Origin: Chloroflexaceae bacterium | GTDB lineage: Bacteria > Cyanobacteriota > Cyanobacteriia > Cyanobacteriales > JAAUTE01 | Length of the DNA stretch: 32,023 bases | Assembly (NCBI GenBank): GCA_012031815.1 | Contig: JAAUTE010000011.1 | Coordinates: forward strand, 1-32,023 | Direction of reading: 5' to 3' | Part shown: positions 18,707 through 27,301 of the stretch, piece by piece | Layout: each line of letters starts with the position of its first letter | How positions within the stretch are numbered: the first letter of the stretch is position 1 | Program-made: the position numbers and the translations under genes | Notes under the pieces: generated by a model | Seen by the model: only the letters and a program-made list of their open reading frames with translations | What the model was told of the DNA's origin: nothing | Database searches by the model: none

Positions 18707-19214
18707 CCTGAGTGGCAGCCATGGAACTTCCTGGCGATCGCTTCTCAGCCAGCCTTCCTTTTCTCAGGATCGTTCCCGTTGGCGATCGCCAAGCCTATCT
18801 GTAAAAACCCGATTAAATCGCTATCAATCGTTGATTTCCCCAGTTAATTGCCAAAAAGTTCTTCCTGAGAGGGCAAACGGGAAATGTAAATTTTTTTAAA
18901 CTTTATTGATTTTTGTTACATCTGCTTGATCCCGGTGCTAACTTCGGCATAGGGCGAGTCGGTCTGGTCAACCGGCCGCTAAACAGCAAAGAAAAACTGA
19001 CTGGCAATCCAATCTTGCGTTTTTTATCGGCAATTACCGTTGGCAATGCGCTTAGTTCGGGAATTAGCGCTTTCTAGTGAATTCAGCATTTCCGTAACTG
19101 TTGATTTCGAGAAATTTCAACCCATCGCTGTCCTTGTCTCCTCGCCGTTGAACCCTTACCGGGCATATTTCCAGGAGACTCCTTAGCGAAACGTCACTTC
19201 ATGGAGGTTGACTC
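18707..19214. other. Long non-coding stretch between porin and SDR gene
   Basis: About 500 bases with two HIP1 sites near its left end and an AT-rich segment around 18880-18920 that could hold a promoter. No ORF with gene-like features and no recognisable RNA gene were seen. GGAGG at 19203-19207 is a good ribosome binding site for the next gene. Confidence 0.4.
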
Positions 19215-20008
19215 ATGAATCTATTGGGAAAAACTGCCCTCATTACCGGGGCTTCTCGCGGCATTGGTCGTGCCATCGCCCTAGAGCTAGCCAAACAGGG
19301 GGTAAGTCGTATCTTGCTCGTTGCCAGAGATGTCAACCGTTTAAATGAGGTCGCTGCCGAAATCGCCGTTCACAACGTTGAAGCGATCGCCTTACCGATG
19401 GATTTAACCCAGCCCCAGGCCGTAAACGTAGCCGCTGCCCAAACTTGGCGGGACTATGGCCCCATCGATTTGCTGGTTAACTGTGCCGGGGTTGCCCATC
19501 AAACGTCGTTCCTCAAAGCTCGCTTATTGCAAATTGAGTCGGAAATCGCGACTAATTTAGTAGGAATGTACGCGCTTACCCGTCCCATTGCTCGCCGCAT
19601 GGCCGCTCGCCGTCAGGGTCACATTGTCAATGTCTCCAGCCTCATGGGCAAAATTGCCGCCCCCACCATGGCCACCTACTGTGCCACCAAATTCGCCATC
19701 CTGGGCTTTACTCAGGCATTGCGGGGAGAGTTAGCGCCCTACAACGTCCAGGTCAGTGCTTTGCTGCCATCCTTGACTGATACCGACATGGTGCGAGAGT
19801 TTAATTGGTTTCGCTGGGTTAGCCCAACTACGGCGGAAAAAGTCGCCCAAGCCTTGGTCAGGGGGCTGCGCCGGGGTTCCTCGGAGATTCTGGTGGGCTG
19901 GCAAACTTGGCTGGCGGTTTGGTGCGATCGCTCGCGCCCGCCCTTCTGGAAAAGTTGGTACAACAGGCGGCGCCGCCGCCGATGCTAATAAATTCTAAAT
20001 CCCTGTAG
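19215..20008 (+). CDS. Short-chain dehydrogenase/reductase, C-terminal frameshift
   Basis: ATG 19215 with GGAGG eight bases upstream. Classical SDR motifs are present: TGASRGIGRAIALE (NAD(P) binding), NCAGVA, VNVSSLMG (catalytic Ser region), and YCATKFAILG (Tyr and Lys). The track ORF ends in an arginine-rich tail (YNRRRRRRC), unlike the family. Adding one T at 19931-19933 turns this into CDRFAPALLEKLVQQAAPPP and moves the stop to 20008, giving 264 residues. The corrected tail is hydrophobic and amphipathic, as in related cyanobacterial proteins. Substrate unknown; membrane association through the tail is possible. Confidence 0.85.
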
Positions 20009-20308
20009 CTTTTGCCAACCAAGACGGGTTTCTGGCATCAATCCTGAGGAATGCATCCGCATCAAACCCGGTTCGCGATCGCCAAAATCACTCAACTGGC
20101 TTGGGTGGGCGATCGCAAATCTCAACAATAAAAAGTTACTCTGGAAAGATTTTTCGGCTGAAATTTAATGCGGGTGTTAGGATAAGAGTCGAGTTTAATT
20201 ATTCGGTTACGGTGTTTGTTTCTAGTATTGACGATTTTTCGCGTTTTGTATTAGCAAACTCTCCGAAATCTAACTCCCTACACATCTCTGGTTTTGGAGA
20301 ACAAATTT

Positions 20309-20623
20309 ATGTCGATTTACGTAGGCAACCTCTCCTATGAGGTTACTGAAGCCGATTTGACGGCAGTTTTTGCTGAATATGGTTCTGTTCAGCGGGTTCA
20401 TCTGCCGGTCGATCGCGAAACCGGTCGCAAGCGTGGCTTTGGCTTTGTGGAAATGAACACGGAAGCAGAAGAAGATGCGGCCATTGAAGCTCTAGACGGC
20501 GCAGAATGGATGGATCGCGATATCAAAGTCAACAAAGCCAAACCTCGCGAAAACAAAGGCCCCTCCGGTGGTGGTGGTGGTGGCCGTCGCGGTGGTGGCG
20601 GCGGTTTCTCTCGCGGCTACTAA
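20309..20623 (+). CDS. RRM-type RNA-binding protein (cyanobacterial cold-shock Rbp)
   Basis: A 104-residue protein from ATG 20309, with GGAGA nine bases upstream; the earlier in-frame ATG at 20294 is less likely. RNP2 is IYVGNL (residues 3-8) and RNP1 is KRGFGFVEM (41-49), both complete. The C-terminus is a glycine/arginine-rich tail (about 84-104). This is the Rbp family, which binds mRNA and, in several cyanobacteria, rises at low temperature. The region 20101-20308 upstream is free of genes and AT-rich, consistent with a long leader as in other rbp genes. A terminator follows. Confidence 0.95.
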   Translation: MSIYVGNLSYEVTEADLTAVFAEYGSVQRVHLPVDRETGRKRGFGFVEMNTEAEEDAAIEALDGAEWMDRDIKVNKAKPRENKGPSGGGGGGRRGGGGGFSRGY

Positions 20624-20644
20624 TCCTAAGGGATAAAACCCTTT

Positions 20645-20669
20645 AACTGACCCAGTCCCTTCAGTTTTT
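20645..20669 (+). terminator. Intrinsic terminator of the RRM gene
   Basis: AACTGA (20645-20650) pairs with TCAGTT (20661-20666), and the stem runs into TTTTT. It lies about 20 bases after the rbp stop; a smaller AAGGG/CCCTT hairpin lies just before it. Confidence 0.7.
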
Positions 20670-20788
20670 CCTCGCCGGCAGGATGGCTGTAAGGGTCTGG
20701 GTTATTAGCTGTAAGGATTTGGCGATCGCCCTTTGCTGAGCTGAAATCAATGAGATAAAGTGAGCGTGTTTGACTTCTGCAAGGCAAG

Positions 20789-21476
20789 ATGGAAACCCAC
20801 AAACGCACCCGTTTAAGGCGAATTGGCTTAACTTCGCTGTGGCTCAGCCTGATCATCTATGCCGTTAGCTTTGCCCCACCCGACCGCCCCGGAACGCTGG
20901 AACTGATTCAAAACCTGGCAACGGGTCAGTGGGCAGGCATTAATCCCCTGGTAATTGCGCTATTCAATCTTATGGGGGTTTGGCCGCTCATTTATGCCAG
21001 TGTGCTCTTCATTGACGGCAAAAATCAGAAAATTTGGGCTTGGCCCTTCGCGATCGCCTCTTTTGGGGTGGGAGCCTTTGCCCTGCTGCCTTACCTGATC
21101 CTGCGTGCCCCCAATCCCGATTTTACGGGCGAGAAAAACTGGCTCCTCAAATTCCTCGACTCCCGCTGGAATGGCATCATTTTGGCGATCGCGACCTTGA
21201 TTTTACTGGGCGGGGGACTTTTCTATGGGGATTGGGTAGATTTCCTGAGACAATGGCAGACAAATCGCTTTTATTCAAGTTATGAGTCTGGATTTCTGCC
21301 TATTGTGCCTGCTATTTCCGACATTGCTGGGCGACGATTTGGCGCGGCGCGAGATGAATCATTCAGCTTGGTTTTGGCCGGTGGCGCTGCTCCCCTTACT
21401 TGGCCCGACCATATACCTGTGCTTGCGGCGTCCGCTACCGGAGAGGAAATCAGCGCTATCGGTTGCCGGTCAATAA
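20789..21476 (+). CDS. Cyanobacterial polytopic membrane protein, frameshifted at a T4 run
   Basis: The gene starts at ATG 20789 (METHKRTRLRRIGLTSLW). The track shows an intact-looking ORF to 21502, but after residue 160 it becomes soluble and unlike the start. In the other frame, 21282..21476 reads MSLDFCLLCLLFPTLLGDDL, then WFWPVALLPLLGPTIYLCLRRP, which continues the membrane pattern. Removing one T from TTTT (21269-21272) gives QTNRFIQVMSLDFCLL and a 228-residue protein with about six helices. I recognise it as a conserved cyanobacterial type but cannot name a function. Confidence 0.72.
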
Positions 21477-21551
21477 CCTTGGTTCAAATCCTGGAAACTT
21501 GAGCAGGAAAGGGCATTTATAGCCCTAGTCCGCTGAATTATACTGCAAAAA

Positions 21552-23323
21552 TCAAACCGTACTGGGGCGGGCAACATCGGGCTTACTGGCCAGGTAAGCT
21601 AGCCCAACACAGAGCAATCCATTAGCCAGCAGATAAATCCGGGAAACCGTTTCCCCCAAGCCCCAAACCGAGGGAGCAACGACGGCGCTGACCATCAGAC
21701 AACCGGCAACCCCGATCGCTGACCCAATGGCCAGCCACTTCCAGCGGGGATGGCCGAGCAACAGCCCCACCAGCAGCAAGGGAATCAAGACGCTGGCAAA
21801 CAGAGGATTGAGCTGAGCGGTCGCCGTAACGGTATTCCCCAATTCAGGAATCGAGCTACCAAGCAAGCGGAAGGGCCACTGGGGCAGGTCGAAAATGTAG
21901 AAGCCTTGCAGCACAAACAGCCCAGAACTGCCAAAAATAATGCCGCTACCCAGCGTCCAGCTCCAAATGGGCAAGTAGGTACGCAAAAACCAGGCAATTA
22001 AGTAAGAAACAATGACCATGGCCAACTTCGGTAGAAGCGCCACCGCCCCGCCATCCAGCCAAAAACCGGGACTGAGGTAGCCATTCTCCCGCAGCCAGCG
22101 GAAAAAGTCCCGGAAGGTGATTTTTCCCTTCATCGCCACTTGAACGGCCTTTTCGGCATTGAGCTGGCCCGCGCCGTAATGGTTGAGGGGGTCTTCTGCG
22201 ACTTTATTCACCGACTCCAACAGCACCCGGCTGACGGCTTCAGGATCTTTGATGCCAGCGGATTTAATCAAGGCGGCAACGCCCGCCACGTGGGGAGCAG
22301 CCATACTCGTTCCCTGAAATTCTGCAAAAATCGCCTCTCCAGTCGCTGGATCAAGGGTATTTTGCAGGATTCTACCCGTGTTGCTTCCACCTGGAGCGGC
22401 AATATCAACCCCCGCACCAAAATTAGAGTAAGGAGCTTTTAATCTGGCTGAATCCGTGGCGGCTACGCCGATAACGTGGGGATAGCGAGCCGGATAGTCC
22501 GCGGCGTTGCGGTTGGCATTCCCTGCGGCTGCCACGATCACCGCACCTTTCCCGTGGGCGTAGGCGATCGCCTCTTGCAGGAGTTCGCTGGAACCGCCGC
22601 CGCCCAAACTTAAATTGATGATATCTGCGCCACGCTCTGCCGCAAACCGAATCGCTTCAGCAATGTCAGCAACCGTACCGCTGCCACTGCGGCTCAATAC
22701 CTTCAAGGGCATCAACGCGGCTTTATAGGCGATGCCTGCGACCCCAAAGCCGTTGTTGGTGGATTGGGCGATGGTTCCGGCAACGTGGGTTCCGTGGCCG
22801 TTGTCATCGGTGGCATCTTCGTCATCGCTGACAAAATCGTAGCCAGCGACGAACTGGGTGGCCATCAGGTCGGGAACCCGCGCTATCCCGGTATCAATGA
22901 CCGCAACCGTGGTTCCTTCGCCCTTACTGTCATCCCAGGCGGTTTCAACGGCAATACTCCGCAAATTCCACTGTTTAACGTAGTCAGGGTCGTTGGGAAC
23001 TTCCAGAGCACGATAAATATAGTTAGGTTCAATAAATTCTGTCAAGGCTTTCAGGGCGATCGCCGCAGCGCTTTGAGCCGTTTGGCGTCTCCTGCCACCA
23101 GATAAACCCGATCGGCTGCAGAAAAAATACTATTGAGTCTCGGCGCTTGTTGAAACTTGACTTGCAGGCGATCCAGTTGTTGGCTCACCTCAGCCGGGGT
23201 TAAGTCATCGCGAAAATCAATGATCAAAGAATCAAACTCACCCTGGCTCGCCAGTCCGGGAAAATGGAATAGAGCCAGAGCTAAACCCACAATAAACAAG
23301 CAGGAAAGTAAAAATTTCTTCAT
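21552..23323 (-). CDS. S8 subtilisin-like protease with C-terminal membrane domain, frameshifted near 23063
   Basis: Two track ORFs belong together. 23323..23051 encodes a signal peptide (MKKFLLSCLFIVGLALALFHF) and an inhibitor-like propeptide. 23045..21552 encodes the mature protease. Adding one G at 23061-23065 joins them as LKALRAIALKALTEFIEPNY, giving 590 residues. The triad is Asp in VAVIDTGIA, His in DDNGHGTHVAGT and Ser in FQGTSMAAPHVAG, with the oxyanion Asn in AAAGNANRNAA. After the catalytic domain come about five membrane helices in the last 170 residues. The catalytic part should face the periplasm or lumen side while anchored by this domain. Substrate unknown. Confidence 0.85.
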
Positions 23324-23501
23324 TGCTCACCTCAGAGCGCGGTCATGCTAGCTAATTGACACCACCATATTAATGCCGCAAAGTGTTTTTAGTTTTACTC
23401 TTTATCGGCGATCGCCGTTAACCCATTAGTCGCAAAATCCGCAACTTTCCTTGCTCTTTGCCGAATAAGGCGTATTTTCCAAGAATAGACCCCGGTAAGT
23501 A

Positions 23502-24131
23502 ATGCCCATGAAACTTTTGTCATTTTCCCTGATTGCTTTGAGCGCCGTGCTCCCCACTGCGATCGCCGAAGGCGTGACGCCTGTTGTTAACCAAGAATGG
23601 TACAACTGCCTGACCCGTGAGGTTTGGTCGCCGCACAAACAAGCCTGGTGCGCTAAGCTGAATCAACTTAAAAATCGAGAGTATTCCTTGCCCAATTACG
23701 ACAAATTTACCCTAAAAAGTGGCACTTTTGAAAATACAGCCCAACGCTTTGCGGTTAATCTGGTCGATCACGAGGGATTCGTGGCCTTTGGCGATTTGAA
23801 TGGAGATGGCAGAGAAGATGCGGTGGTTTTATTAATCGTAAATTCGGACAGTTCGGGAATTTTTAGCTATTTAACCCCAATTTTAACCACCGAAAACGGA
23901 CTAAAATCGTTGTATAGCCAGTTTTTAGGCGATCGCGTGCAGGTTCAATCCCTGACCATTGCCGAGGAAAAACCGGAGTTAAAAATGGTCGAGCCAGGCC
24001 CCAGCGATCCCCAATGCTGCCCAACCCAGGCGGTGACGCGAGTTTATCAACTACAACCCCAACTGGTTCCAGTCGCCGGAAATTCGGCTCCCAATTCACC
24101 ACTGCTAGTCCCGCTGCCTACTAATCCCTAA
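23502..24131 (+). CDS. Secreted hypothetical protein with FG-GAP/EF-hand-like loop
   Basis: A 209-residue protein with start at ATG 23502 or, equally good, ATG 23508. A signal peptide is clear (MKLLSFSLIALSAVLPTAIA). The mature part has cysteine-bearing segments (YNCLTREVW, AWCAKLNQL) and FGDLNGDGREDAVVLLIV, a calcium-binding loop of the FG-GAP repeat type. It ends in a proline-rich tail. Likely periplasmic. Similar lone-loop proteins are common in cyanobacteria without known function. It converges on pyrR with a 6-base gap. Confidence 0.7.
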   Translation: MPMKLLSFSLIALSAVLPTAIAEGVTPVVNQEWYNCLTREVWSPHKQAWCAKLNQLKNREYSLPNYDKFTLKSGTFENTAQRFAVNLVDHEGFVAFGDLNGDGREDAVVLLIVNSDSSGIFSYLTPILTTENGLKSLYSQFLGDRVQVQSLTIAEEKPELKMVEPGPSDPQCCPTQAVTRVYQLQPQLVPVAGNSAPNSPLLVPLPTNP

Positions 24132-24137
24132 AAACAG

Positions 24138-24680
24138 CTATTTAAGGGGTTTAATTAACTCAACGGCATCCCGTCCGTCCGTTGCTTGCAGGTAAACTTT
24201 GACCTGTTCTCCAGTGGCGGTGGGAAGCTGTTTTCCGGTGAAATCAGGGTGAATCGGTAATTCTCGGTGGCCGCGATCTACTAACACCATCAAACGAATG
24301 GCTTGCGGCCGGCCAAACTCATTGACCGCATTCAGGGCTGCACGGATGGTACGCCCGCTATAGATGACATCATCTACTAAAACAACAGTTCTTCCCGTTA
24401 AATCCCAGGGAATATAGTTTTTCTGCGGGGTTCTCACTCGAATGCGGTCTAAGTCATCCCGATAAAAAGTAATGTCTAATGCCCCCACCGGAACCTCAAT
24501 CTGCTCCAGGTCGCGAATATGCTCGGCGATCGCGCTGGCCAAAGGAAGTCCTCGGGTGTAGATGCCTAGGAGCACCAGTTGCGATAAATCTCTGGTTTTT
24601 TCGATCGCCTCTGAGGCCAGACGAGTCAGGGTGCGGCGAATTTCCTCAGCCGATAGGATTTCGACGACCGTTACAGACAT
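24138..24680 (-). CDS. pyrR: PyrR bifunctional pyrimidine regulator / uracil phosphoribosyltransferase
   Basis: A 180-residue type I phosphoribosyltransferase from ATG 24680. The PRPP loop is [18 protein letters not shown], preceded by [18 protein letters not shown] and followed by [19 protein letters not shown], all diagnostic of PyrR. In Bacillus it binds pyr mRNA to cause attenuation and has weak UPRTase activity. In cyanobacteria no pyr operon usually surrounds it, and none does here, so the regulatory role is uncertain. The leader shows no obvious PyrR-binding hairpin. Confidence 0.95.
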   Translation of the reverse strand: MSVTVVEILSAEEIRRTLTRLASEAIEKTRDLSQLVLLGIYTRGLPLASAIAEHIRDLEQIEVPVGALDITFYRDDLDRIRVRTPQKNYIPWDLTGRTVVLVDDVIYSGRTIRAALNAVNEFGRPQAIRLMVLVDRGHRELPIHPDFTGKQLPTATGEQVKVYLQATDGRDAVELIKPLK

Positions 24681-24763
24681 ACCCTATGCAAGAACTATAA
24701 AATCTTAATTTAACACCCACAAAGCCTGAAAAACAGCTTGAAAAACTCAGCTGAAAGACAAAA

Positions 24764-24818
24764 AGCAAGCATAGGTCGTCAGCAGTAGGCAAATCTGCTT
24801 ATTTTAGTCATGCTTGCT
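24764..24818 (-). terminator. Intrinsic terminator after the DUF1232 gene
   Basis: On the minus strand AGCAAGCAT (24818-24810) pairs with ATGCTTGCT (24772-24764), enclosing a second hairpin (AGCAG/CTGCT). The sequence then runs into TTTTTG. It separates the DUF1232 transcript from pyrR. Confidence 0.7.
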
Positions 24819-24830
24819 GGAAAAACAACT

Positions 24831-25127
24831 CTATTTCAGAGAAACGGCTGAAACATCAACGGTTTCCCTGCCCTCAGCTTCCGTGACGGGCTGCCTGGGA
24901 ATTTGGCGGTTTTTGATGAAATCAAACATAACTTGGGAAATTTCAGCCACCAACAGAGTCAGGATGGCAATATCGTCGATCTGTCCAATAATTGGAATCA
25001 AATCGGGAGAAATGTCAATTGGGCTAAGCAGATAAAGTAGCGTACCCAAAATAACCCACCAACGATATTGGGGATTGCGGATGATACTGCGATACCACTG
25101 GTAAATAGCCGTGCCGGGATTGCTCAT
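24831..25127 (-). CDS. DUF1232 (YkvA-like) membrane protein
   Basis: A 98-residue protein from ATG 25127. The core YLLSPIDISPDLIPIIGQIDDIAILTLLV is the DUF1232 signature, with two short hydrophobic helices around it (about 22-38 and 48-68). The C-terminus is polar. The family is widespread and poorly characterised. The gene stands alone, with an intrinsic terminator downstream. Confidence 0.9.
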   Translation of the reverse strand: MSNPGTAIYQWYRSIIRNPQYRWWVILGTLLYLLSPIDISPDLIPIIGQIDDIAILTLLVAEISQVMFDFIKNRQIPRQPVTEAEGRETVDVSAVSLK

Positions 25128-25242
25128 TTGTCTTTCTTTATCGATCGCGAGAATTGATTTTTATTCTGGCAAATTTCTCTGGCCATCCAGGTGGGGATAA
25201 CCGGGGGGGGAAGGCTGAATAACCGCGCCGGACGCCTTCGGG

Positions 25243-26936
25243 TCATTTCTCAACCGGCTGGGCTGTACAGTTCGCCTCTAGTACCACCAAATCTTGAAAT
25301 TGAAAAACCAGGCAATCAGTTATTTTTTGCTGCAAGGCTGGTAAATTTCCGTTTTTTAACCCCGTTTGAGCTGTTTGGGCCGCCGAGCCATATTGCTGGA
25401 GCCAGCGATCGCCCGCCAGAAAGTCGAGGGTTAATTCCTGGGGCCGCAGGAGCCAGAAATCGACGTTGTATTTGTGAATAAAACTTTCAAGATCGGCAGG
25501 ATTAGAACTATACTGGGCGATAAGCTGTTCAGACACCCGTTTTTGGAATTCTCGATAGTAGCCCAGGTGATAGGGAATGGCATATTCGCGACCCACCAGA
25601 ATCGAGCGCGCCGCAAAACTGGGTAAATTATCGGCTTCGTCGGATAGGGAAGCAATAAGGCTATCTGTGGGCTGTTTCTGGAAAAATTCATAGAGCGGCC
25701 CGGCCGTCCCCACTTTATAGGAAGTTATGGGAAAATCTTCCACAAAAAGCGGATAAAATAGCACTCCTGCCGCCATTAATCCTGTAACGGCCACTGCCCA
25801 CCTGGGCTGCCAAAACCGCCAAGCACTGTCAATCAAGATGATTAAGGCGATCGCCCCCGCCAAGCTCATCACCATACGAAAACTGTGGCCCGTGTAGCGA
25901 GACGGCAGGTGCAGCCGAAACAACAGAGCATGGGCCGCGAGAAACAGCGCCAGGGAAACGGCAACCAATTGGGGTAGCAGCCTGATATTTGGCTTTATTT
26001 GCCGCACCAAGGGAAATTGCCTGGGAAACCAGGGTAGAATCAACAACAAAAACCCCGCCGCGTTGGTCACTGGTGTCAGGGCCGAGGCCAGGCGCAAGCC
26101 CCCCCCGACCGTTCAGCCAAAACCACGCCGGATCGTCATCGTCGAAAAACCGCGATCGCCCCCCCCGCTAAAAATTCTGGCATCCTCCGAGCTTGCGCTA
26201 CCGAGACAACTGGGTCAAATTCTGTGGTCGTTAGGGCATAAATCAGCAAAATTGCCGCCGCAATCCCCAAGCCTACCCCGCACAGCCACAACTTGGGTCG
26301 ATGGGCGATTAAGCGCGATCGATCTTTCGGCCACGGGAGCATCTGCACCAACAATAGCCCCGCTGCTACCAGCATCATCTGGGGATAAAACAATCCCAGG
26401 AGTAAAATCGCTAAGCTACAGCCCCAAAGAGATTCCCGCAGTAAATAATAGCTAAACCCTAAAAATAAGGGATAAATAAAAGCTTTGGGCGTTGCTGAAA
26501 AGATAGCATCGGTCATTGCCAATCCCTGACTCAACAACACCGAGGCGCAAGCCGCCGCCGCCGGAACCGGAAAAAATCCAAGACAGACCTCGAAACAGTA
26601 AGCTGCCGTCACCGTCAGCAAAATAATAGGCAATAATTTGCTAAAGAAAATGGGAGTCAAGCCCAGTTGTGCTCCCAGCCAGTAAAGAAATTTATAGCCC
26701 GCCGGAGCGACGGTTTGAAAATAATCGGCAATCAAATCCTGAGGAAATAGCCTCGGATCGACATACCGTTGCAGCCAAAAAATATGCTGTCGTCCGTCGT
26801 CAGAAATGAGATATTCTCCGGCAAAAGCTTCTCTCAGCGCCAGGAAACCGTAGAATAGCGCTATTAAAAGCGCCAAGGTGCGCCAAAACCAATTGCGGGA
26901 TAAGACAACAGTAATTTCTGCACGTTTAATCGTCAC
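25243..26936 (-). CDS. Large polytopic membrane protein (possible GT-C-type), frameshifted at two G8 runs
   Basis: Track ORFs 26957..26136 and 26097..25243 are one gene. I prefer the GTG at 26936 as start, with AGAGAGA just upstream. The N-terminal half has about eight helices after EYLISDDGRQHIFWLQRYVD, a short acidic loop resembling the first loop of GT-C enzymes. The frame breaks at C8 runs 26159-26166 and 26099-26106 (G8 on the coding strand). Removing one base from each gives PEFLAGGRSRFFDDDDPAWF, then WLNGRGGLRLASALTPVTN, and a 563-residue protein. The rest has more helices and a soluble C-terminal domain. Function unknown; sugar or lipid transfer is only a structural guess. Confidence 0.75.
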
Positions 26937-26957
26937 AAATCTCTCTCTGCTTGACAA

Positions 26958-27301
26958 AGTTCATCCAGACAAACTTCGGCTCGCCGACAACGGCAAGTAT
27001 CAAAAGATATTAGAAAATCTAACCCGTTTAGGGTTTTTGATTCCGGGCATACTCCCGCCGCCAGATCGTGCCCCATTCACTCTAAAACGAATTGAATTAA
27101 GTTTGGCCTTCGTGCCTGGACTGCTTCGCTTAGGTCTCGGTGCGATCGCCTCTAGGCAAGCAAAAAGCCAGAACTTTCACCAGATTCAACAACATAAATT
27201 GTAAAACTGTCAGCCAAACCAGGAACGTTAAGATAGAGCTAATGGGCGGAATCCCGATCGACTTACCGCAAATAATATTTGTTAAGCAGTGCCCCTGAGA
27301 G
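26958..27301. other. Intergenic region between divergent membrane protein gene and sir
   Basis: About 340 bases. Track ORFs 26878..27204 (+) and 27130..27357 (-) cross it. Both overlap a neighbouring real gene and neither has recognisable features. The AT-rich part at 27260-27290 is a possible sir promoter. No clear regulator site was seen. Confidence 0.35.

Noticed and set aside
20101-20340. Plus-strand ORF overlapping the start of the RRM gene
   Set aside because: Out of frame with rbp, no domain; the region is better read as the rbp leader.
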